Assembly: GCA_964433635.1 (NCBI GenBank)
Contig: CAYSSG010000011.1
Location: forward strand, 1-55,508
Origin: CAYSSG01 sp964433635
GTDB taxonomy: Bacteria; Atribacterota; Phoenicimicrobiia; Phoenicimicrobiales; Stramentimicrobiaceae
Length of the DNA stretch: 55,508 nucleotides
Reading direction: 5' to 3'
Position numbers and translations under genes: made by a program
The notes under the pieces: generated by a model
The model's input: only the letters and a program-made list of their open reading frames with translations
What the model was told of the DNA's origin: nothing
Databases searched by the model: none
Shown: one piece after another, positions 51,266 to 55,508 of the stretch
Layout of the letters: each line of letters begins with the position of its first letter
Position numbering within the stretch: position 1 is the stretch's first letter

Positions 51266-52072
51266 TTGGTTTTAGAAGAGGTTCAATCTTTTCCCAAAAA
51301 AATGTTTCAGGTCATTAATATCCTTTCTTTTATTGTAGTTCTCATCGTAAACGGGATGGCCAATGCCATTCCACTGGGTGGGAGTACTACCGGGGAACTC
51401 TCCGATCTTTATCCCAACCTGTTTGTGCCAGCCGGTCTGACTTTTTCTATCTGGGGCGTGATTTACCTGGCCCTGACTGTTTTTATGGTCTATCAGGCTC
51501 GGGATTTATTTTCAGGAAAACAGGTAGAGATGCCTTATCTTCGTTCAATCAGCTGGTATTTTTTTATCAGCTGCCTGGCCAATGCGGGCTGGATCTTTGC
51601 CTGGCATTATAAACAGACTTTACTTTCTCTCGTCTTCATGCTGGTACTGTTATTCTCCCTGATCATGATTTACAGCAGGCTGGATATCGGGAAAAAGTCT
51701 GTTAATGCTGCTGTCCATAATTGTGTGCATTTACCCTTCAGTCTATACCTGGGATGGATCACCGTAGCTACGATTGCCAACATTACAGCTGTTTTAGTCA
51801 GGTATAACTGGAATGGCTGGGGATTATCAGAAGTTTTCTGGACAGTCCTGGTTATCCTGGCAGGTACCGCGATTGCCCTGATGAATATAGTCCGGAGAGG
51901 GGATATCCCATACAGTTCAGTCGTCATCTGGGCATACCTGGGCATCATCATAAAGCGATATTCTGTGGATGCCCAGCCTATTATGGCTATTATCATGACT
52001 GCAGGTCTGGGGATTGTCCTGATACTGGCAGGGCTGCTGTTTGTTAGAAAGAAGGATGTTGAAGCTTCTTAG
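51266..52072 (+). CDS. TspO/MBR-related tryptophan-rich membrane protein
   Basis: A membrane protein of about 270 residues with seven or more hydrophobic helices. Features such as NGMANAIPLGG, PAGLTFSIWGVIYLALTVF, CLANAGWIFAWHY and LGWITVATIANITAVL recall the TspO/MBR-related tryptophan-rich sensory group. Ligand unknown (porphyrins or sterols for true TspO). Start: TTG at 51266 has GGGGGTGG just upstream; an in-frame ATG at 51251 would itself overlap that site. The last three codons (Glu-Ala-Ser) lie in a palindrome shared with the convergent gene. Confidence 0.72.
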   Translation: MVLEEVQSFPKKMFQVINILSFIVVLIVNGMANAIPLGGSTTGELSDLYPNLFVPAGLTFSIWGVIYLALTVFMVYQARDLFSGKQVEMPYLRSISWYFFISCLANAGWIFAWHYKQTLLSLVFMLVLLFSLIMIYSRLDIGKKSVNAAVHNCVHLPFSLYLGWITVATIANITAVLVRYNWNGWGLSEVFWTVLVILAGTAIALMNIVRRGDIPYSSVVIWAYLGIIIKRYSVDAQPIMAIIMTAGLGIVLILAGLLFVRKKDVEAS

Positions 52073-52093
52073 CTTTGCCTGCTAAGAAGCTTC
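52061..52093. terminator. Palindromic bidirectional terminator inside two convergent coding ends
   Basis: GAAGCTTCTTAGC (52061-52073) and GCTAAGAAGCTTC (52081-52093) pair over 13 bp with a 7-nt loop. T-tracts are short. Each arm encodes the final residues of one gene, Glu-Ala-Ser-stop on both strands. Confidence 0.7.
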
Positions 52094-52351
52094 TTTGATA
52101 CGGGCTTTGATGCCCGCTAACTCTTTCTGTATCTCCGTGCAATAAAGGGAGTAATAATCCCGGTTTTGTTGATTCAGCCGGGACATGGTCTTCTGTACGA
52201 TGGAAACCTGCTTGAAAATCTGCTGGTAACCTTCTTTCTGGGTGGAAACCAGCTGCTGCATAAAGCGGTCAATCCGAAAGATTAAAAAGACCGAAAGAGC
52301 TATGGGAAACCCCTGGTTGGCAATAATTTCCATTAAATTTGTCATATCCAT
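52082..52351 (-). CDS. YvrJ-like small membrane protein
   Basis: An 89-residue protein: one N-terminal hydrophobic helix (IIANQGFPIALSVFLIFRID, residues about 9-28), then a long amphipathic helix or coiled coil (MQQLVSTQKEGYQQIFKQVS onward). The G-F-P start resembles YvrJ-family proteins, which occur beside holin-like and DUF1659/DUF2922 genes. GGAG in the complement precedes the ATG. Last gene of the minus-strand cassette. Confidence 0.65.
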   Translation of the reverse strand: MDMTNLMEIIANQGFPIALSVFLIFRIDRFMQQLVSTQKEGYQQIFKQVSIVQKTMSRLNQQNRDYYSLYCTEIQKELAGIKARIKEAS

Positions 52352-52381
52352 CTCTTTTCTCCTTTTTCACTTTCCTGTCGA

Positions 52382-52783
52382 TTATTCCTGCCAGCGGGCT
52401 TGCCTGGTAGGACGGATATCCAGATGCAGAAAGTTCTGTTTGGGATAGCATCCGATTCCCTTAAAGCCGATTTCTTCGGCCATGGGTAATAATTCTTCTA
52501 TAGAGACTCCCGGTACATGGATATCCGCCGCCATACCAAGGAGATGATAGCTGGTTTTTAACCCACCCACTTTTTGATTGTATGCCGGACAGCGATAACC
52601 GGAAGTAATGATGACCGGTCTTCCTGTTTTGAACCTTAAGCCCTTCAGCTTTTGCAGGAGAAGTGAGTGTAACATGACCCGTTTACAGCAGGGACATTGG
52701 AATTCATCCAGGCGAAAAAATTCTGCTATGCGTATATGATTGATATCATTCAACACGATCATGGTAAGAGACTTTCTTATCAC
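52382..52783 (-). CDS. Peptidase M15A family peptidoglycan peptidase
   Basis: A D-Ala-D-Ala carboxypeptidase or L-Ala-D-Glu endopeptidase-like enzyme. Zinc motif SYHLLGMAADIHV (H-x6-D) and the late FLHLDIRP histidine are present, with GYRCPAYNQKVGG before them. N-terminal FQCPCCK is a short Cys motif seen in phage and spore members. Start is uncertain: GTG at 52783 or ATG at 52762; neither has a good ribosome site, and the first overlaps the holin-like gene by 38 nt. The holin neighbour suggests a lysis-type pair. Confidence 0.8.
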   Translation of the reverse strand: MIRKSLTMIVLNDINHIRIAEFFRLDEFQCPCCKRVMLHSLLLQKLKGLRFKTGRPVIITSGYRCPAYNQKVGGLKTSYHLLGMAADIHVPGVSIEELLPMAEEIGFKGIGCYPKQNFLHLDIRPTRQARWQE

Positions 52784-53150
52784 TTCGGTCTGTTAATTGC
52801 TCTGTCTGATGAAAGGCATTTCTCCTTAACAGGGCTTCATAATGCTCCCGATTGACACGATTGATATTGGCTTTCATCATGGCCTGCAGCTCCCGTGTTT
52901 CTTCTTCTTTCAGGGTTATCTTTTTATCCCTCAGGATTTCCATCAGTTTATTCCAGGCCTCCTCCCATTTTCTGTCACCCTGACCGATGCCGAATGTTTC
53001 TTCTGCCCAGAGCATGGCTGTCAGCAGGGCTTCCCTGATCGTCTCTGCCCGGTCATTACCCCATCTATTCTTCAAGAAGCCGAACCCGATAGAGACGGCA
53101 AAGATCATTAAACCTTCCAGTAGAAATTTGCTTAACAACATTTGAATCAT
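52746..53150 (-). CDS. LLH-family holin-like protein
   Basis: A 134-residue protein with a single N-terminal hydrophobic helix (LLSKFLLEGLMIFAVSIGFGFL) and a charged helical remainder (ALLTAMLWAEETFGIGQGDRKWEEAWNKLMEIL), the pattern of LLH-type phage holins. The following gene is a cell wall peptidase, a standard holin-lysin order. No phage structural or integrase genes are present, so this is a domesticated or host cassette. Whether it forms pores is not known. Confidence 0.65.
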   Translation of the reverse strand: MIQMLLSKFLLEGLMIFAVSIGFGFLKNRWGNDRAETIREALLTAMLWAEETFGIGQGDRKWEEAWNKLMEILRDKKITLKEEETRELQAMMKANINRVNREHYEALLRRNAFHQTEQLTDRSDKKVSYHDRVE

Positions 53151-53287
53151 TCATTTCTCCTTTCTTTAGAATAGTTACAAAGTATCTCAAGATTTTTATG
53201 AAGAGAGAGCCGGGAACCTGTAAATAAAAAGTTCCCGGCTTTGCATTAAAAAGTCAGCAGCGATATCCGGATTGTCAAATCCACAGT

Positions 53288-53563
53288 CTATACATCCACC
53301 ACATCGGTGGATTGGTAATCCAGGATACGGGCATTGACCTTTTCTACCAGGTCATTTCCCTTATTCTGAAAGATATTCTTGCTGATAATCAGATCCATCA
53401 CTGCCTCAATGGCTGCATCCTGGGCAGCAAGGTCAGCATAATCACCGTCATCCAGATTTTTGGGATTATCCAGGGAAAGGTTGGCCAGATTACCGTCACT
53501 GTCTCTGAACTGCATGTAGAGCCGCTTATAGCTGGTAACATCACCAAGTGTAGTCGTACCCAT
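53288..53563 (-). CDS. DUF2922 family protein
   Basis: A 91-residue DUF2922-like protein: KRLYMQFRDSDGNLANLSLDNPKNL, then a helical AAQDAAIEAVMDLIISKNIF and a C-terminal strand region. AGGAGG in the complement selects the ATG at 53563; an earlier in-frame ATG at 53587 lacks one. It is a companion of DUF1659 proteins in Bacillota. Function unknown. It is 20 nt after (in gene order) the DUF1659 gene, counted from that gene's stop to its ribosome site. Confidence 0.78.
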   Translation of the reverse strand: MGTTTLGDVTSYKRLYMQFRDSDGNLANLSLDNPKNLDDGDYADLAAQDAAIEAVMDLIISKNIFQNKGNDLVEKVNARILDYQSTDVVDV

Positions 53564-53607
53564 CTTTTCCTCCTTTCTGTGATTCATTTATTTCTTTTTA
53601 TTTTTTC

Positions 53608-53832
53608 TTAAGATGTGAGCTGGGAAGTCTGGCGAATTCTTATCTCATCCAGACCATAGTTCTGCAGGCTGACCAGGGCATTGGCCACATCAAAAATATC
53701 CTGCTCGGCTGCCGTATCTTTCACTCTGTTAAAGCTTTTGGTGCTGATAATGGGTGCACCCGAATCAGGATCGGTCCCGGTAACCAATCTGAGCTGTAAG
53801 ACAGATTCATAAGGAACAATTAACACCGGCAT
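53608..53832 (-). CDS. DUF1659 family protein
   Basis: A 74-residue DUF1659-like protein: LQLRLVTGTDPDSGAPIISTKSFNRVKDTA near the N-terminus and LVSLQNYGLDEIRIRQTSQL at the end. AAGGAGGTGG in the complement is a very strong ribosome site. First gene of the minus-strand cassette DUF1659, DUF2922, holin-like, M15 peptidase, YvrJ-like. Function unknown. Confidence 0.8.
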   Translation of the reverse strand: MPVLIVPYESVLQLRLVTGTDPDSGAPIISTKSFNRVKDTAAEQDIFDVANALVSLQNYGLDEIRIRQTSQLTS

Positions 53833-54135
53833 GCTGCCACCTCCTTTCTTGAGTGATTGCGGGTAAAAATGGTGAGTACAAGATTTTTAGTTTATTGTTT
53901 TTAGTTTATGGATAAATCTACATCAAACCTTGAGTCCATAAATAACGATTAAAAACGAAGAACAAAAAACGAAAAACTGAACGATAGTTTCTACTTGTAA
54001 AAGCAAAAAATCAGCTGAAATACAAAAAAATATAAAATAAAATAGGAAATTTTTTTTATTTGAGATTTACCTTTGAAAAATGTATAATCAATGTAGATAT
54101 ATTCCGGAGTCTATTTTTAAAGGAGAGTGAATTTT
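53833..54135. other. AT-rich intergenic region with a promoter for the first toxin-antitoxin pair
   Basis: Divergent spacer. TTGAGA at 54060-54065, a 17-nt spacer and TATAAT at 54083-54088 form a good plus-strand promoter. Two tandem copies of a TTTTTAGTTTAT-like sequence lie near 53886-53910. Nothing else recognised. Confidence 0.6.
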
Positions 54136-54378
54136 ATGCAAATCAAGATTAAAAAATGGGGTAATAGCCTGGCATTAAGAATTCCCAAGTTAATGGCATC
54201 GGATGCAAAGCTGAAGCTGGATAGATGGGTTGAATTATCGGTGAAGAAGGGCAGTATCATTATTACACCAATTGATGAAAAAAAATATTCACTGAAAACA
54301 TTGTTAGAAGGCATTACCGAAGATAATCTGCATGGAGCATATGATACAGGTAAGCCTGTTGGAAAGGAAGCCTGGTAA
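54136..54378 (+). CDS. mazE: MazE-like antitoxin (AbrB-type)
   Basis: An 80-residue antitoxin: IKIKKWGNSLALRIPKLMA is the swapped-hairpin AbrB/MazE DNA-binding fold, followed by a strand region (WVELSVKKGSIIITPI) and a disordered C-terminal tail that would block the toxin. AAGGAG at 54120-54125 supports ATG at 54136; a GTG at 54127 is too close to it. The stop and toxin start share one nucleotide (TAATG). It probably represses its own promoter (54060-54088). Confidence 0.87.
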   Translation: MQIKIKKWGNSLALRIPKLMASDAKLKLDRWVELSVKKGSIIITPIDEKKYSLKTLLEGITEDNLHGAYDTGKPVGKEAW

Positions 54379-54722
54379 TGACAAGTGCTTTCATTCCCCA
54401 AAGAGGCGATTTGATTTGGATAGATATGCAGCCACAAGCCGGTCATGAACAATCCGGAAGAAGGCCGGCAATCGTTTTATCACCAGAATCCTATAATGGA
54501 AAAGTTGGTCTGGCTCTATTATGTCCCATCACCAATCAAATCAAAGGCTACCCTTTTGAAGTCCTGATTCCCTCAGGATTAAAGGTAGGTGGCGTTGTTT
54601 TATCAGACCAGGTGAAAAGCCTGGACTGGAAAGTCAGGAGAGCCGAATTATGTGACAGAGTACCTCCGGATGTCATACTGGAAGTACTTCAAAAACTTGA
54701 AACACTGCTCAATTTAAATTAG
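54378..54722 (+). CDS. mazF: MazF/PemK-type mRNA interferase toxin
   Basis: A 114-residue endoribonuclease toxin: RGDLIWIDMQPQAGHEQSGRRPAIVLSP at the N-terminus (G-x-E/R-x-x-x-R-P active-site region), then CPITNQIKGYPFEVLIP and VLSDQVKSLDWKVRRAE, the typical MazF/ChpBK blocks. Cuts mRNA at short sequences not predictable here. Coupled to the upstream antitoxin by a 1-nt overlap. Convergent to a second MazF-like toxin gene. Confidence 0.9.
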   Translation: MTSAFIPQRGDLIWIDMQPQAGHEQSGRRPAIVLSPESYNGKVGLALLCPITNQIKGYPFEVLIPSGLKVGGVVLSDQVKSLDWKVRRAELCDRVPPDVILEVLQKLETLLNLN

Positions 54723-54784
54723 TAGCGTGTTTATTTATCCGCATGTAACAGTTTTACCTATTTCATTGGTACAGATATGTTTTT

Positions 54785-55141
54785 TCAAAAACTCAAATCC
54801 AGACTGACCAGGATTGCCCGGTTCACCTTTTTCATGATGCTTTGATCAAGATGCCCGATTTTTCTAATGATGCGCTTCTTATCGATGGTGCGAATCTGGT
54901 CACACTGGATAATGCTGTCCAAATCCAGCGCACTCTCCTCCTTGCTGATCCATACGTCTGTAGGATATTCCCGGGAGATATCTTTCTGACTGGTCACAAT
55001 CGCAATGATGGTGGTTGCTGAATATTGATTACCGATATCATTCTGAATAATCACACAGGGCCGAGTTCTTCCCGCTTCCGATCCCTGGACCGGGTTGAGG
55101 TTTACCAGAACAATATCACCTTTTTTGATCTGGCCTGTCAT
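54785..55141 (-). CDS. Second MazF-like toxin (NdoA/EndoA type)
   Basis: A 118-residue MazF-family protein: KKGDIVLVNLNPVQGSEAGRTRPCVIIQND, then TIIAIVTSQKDI and DSIIQCDQIRTIDKKRIIRKIG. It resembles the Bacillus NdoA type more than the toxin at 54378. The start overlaps the upstream antitoxin gene by 4 nt (ATGA). It lies 62 nt from the first toxin's stop. Intact catalytic residues (R in GRTRP, T/S in IVTSQKD) suggest activity. Confidence 0.9.
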   Translation of the reverse strand: MTGQIKKGDIVLVNLNPVQGSEAGRTRPCVIIQNDIGNQYSATTIIAIVTSQKDISREYPTDVWISKEESALDLDSIIQCDQIRTIDKKRIIRKIGHLDQSIMKKVNRAILVSLDLSF

Positions 55142-55389
55142 GATAAATTTTCTCCGTCGGAATTTTCAAATTCATCACAGATACATCGGTTTAACCGTGC
55201 CTTTTCACGGTATCCCTCTCTTAATGCATGCTTCAATTTTTCCTGGCAGCCCTGTTTGATAAACAGGCAGGTTGCCGTTCTGACCAGTTCACTGAAACTC
55301 ATATTCAATTCGTGGCTGACCAGTTGAGCCTCCTGGATTAAATCCGGCGGAAACTGAACAGATTTGGTAATCATCTTCTCAGTAGGCAT
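55138..55389 (-). CDS. Antitoxin with ribbon-helix-helix N-terminus
   Basis: An 83-residue partner of the toxin at 54785-55141. The N-terminus (KSVQFPPDLIQEAQLVSHELNMSFSELVRTATCLFI) has the strand-helix-helix look of CopG/RHH antitoxins; the C-terminal acidic tail (CDEFENSDGENLS) would bind the toxin. AAGGAG in the complement supports the ATG at 55389. Upstream inverted arms TTTGGA/TCCAAA (about 55444-55464) and a TATACA-like -10 may be the autoregulated promoter. Confidence 0.82.
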   Translation of the reverse strand: MPTEKMITKSVQFPPDLIQEAQLVSHELNMSFSELVRTATCLFIKQGCQEKLKHALREGYREKARLNRCICDEFENSDGENLS

Positions 55390-55465
55390 TACAGAATCTC
55401 CTTTTTAATTTTATTTTCTGGTAATCATATCATATTGTATAGCTTTGGATTCATTGTGTCCAAAC

Positions 55466-55492
55466 AGTATACCGTATATCGTATATGGTATA
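55466..55492. repeat. Short palindromic repeat with GTATACC arms (copy 2)
   Basis: AGTATACCGTATATCGT (55466-55482) is identical to 48522-48538. Here it is part of a 25-nt near-palindrome, TATACC at 55468-55473 with GGTATA at 55487-55492, ten of twelve positions paired. TATATCGTTATA follows. Confidence 0.65.
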
Positions 55493-55508
55493 TCGTTATA
55501 AGTAAAAC

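Noticed and set aside
52082..53832. Prophage
   Set aside because: Holin-like and peptidase genes are present, but there is no integrase, capsid, tail or terminase gene in the flanks, and the small DUF proteins occur outside phages.

Overview
The window reads as a chromosomal segment of an AT-leaning anaerobic bacterium. A Bacillota (Clostridia-like) host is the best guess. Evidence: a T-box leader on the arginine operon, strong AGGAGG ribosome sites, a MrfA/MrfB repair pair, and a DUF1659/DUF2922/YvrJ cassette. Candidate phyla cannot be excluded, and one protein with a beta-strand-rich, aromatic-ended C-terminus (14987-16753) leaves a diderm envelope open. Three runs of 100 N each lie between identical 55-nt flanks, so this is scaffolded assembly, probably from overlapping contigs.

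Region by region: 1-3146 holds the 3' end of a molybdenum/tungsten-cofactor riboswitch with a terminator and a tungstate/molybdate ABC transporter (wtpABC). 3312-9427 is mainly lipid and nucleotide metabolism: polyprenol-kinase-like protein, convergent UbiA prenyltransferase, lipoprotein, long NDK, diacylglycerol-kinase-like protein, PlsC and phosphofructokinase. 9453-11997 is an iron-sulfur operon (Rrf2 regulator, cysteine desulfurase, NifU-like scaffold, YHS protein) behind a consensus promoter and a palindrome. 12492-16753 holds DUF2207, LemA and a secreted alkaline-phosphatase-superfamily protein.

16902-24494 is the arginine operon argCJBDGH under a T-box leader that has one Stem I but two complete T-box/terminator modules; argF is absent. 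24594-28365 carries a MarR regulator, a Ca2+-type P-ATPase and a flavin-binding protein. 28778-37314 is a long run of forward genes: mrfA, mrfB, radC, a Nudix hydrolase, a duplicated cupin-HAD module and a class V aminotransferase. 37430-39958 is on the minus strand (dicarboxylate/amino-acid symporter, unknown exported protein, signal peptidase I). 40179-45422 has a HAD protein, a radical SAM protein, an EamA transporter, a nitroreductase, a 76-bp tandem repeat, a methyltransferase and a ZIP transporter. 45582-48514 is a threonine-degradation operon (GntR regulator, SDR-type threonine dehydrogenase, 2-amino-3-ketobutyrate CoA ligase).

48834-49567 is the most striking regulatory locus: a c-di-GMP-I riboswitch directly upstream of a sigma-70-like protein that has regions 2 and 3 but stops before region 4. 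It is followed by a PAS-GAF sensor without output domain and a TspO-like membrane protein. 52082-53832 (minus) is a small cassette of DUF1659, DUF2922, LLH-type holin, M15 peptidase and YvrJ-type proteins, and 54136-55389 holds two convergent MazEF-like toxin-antitoxin pairs.

Other recurring themes are probable AUU start codons at up to three genes, and short palindromic repeats (12336, 48515, 48639, 55466).
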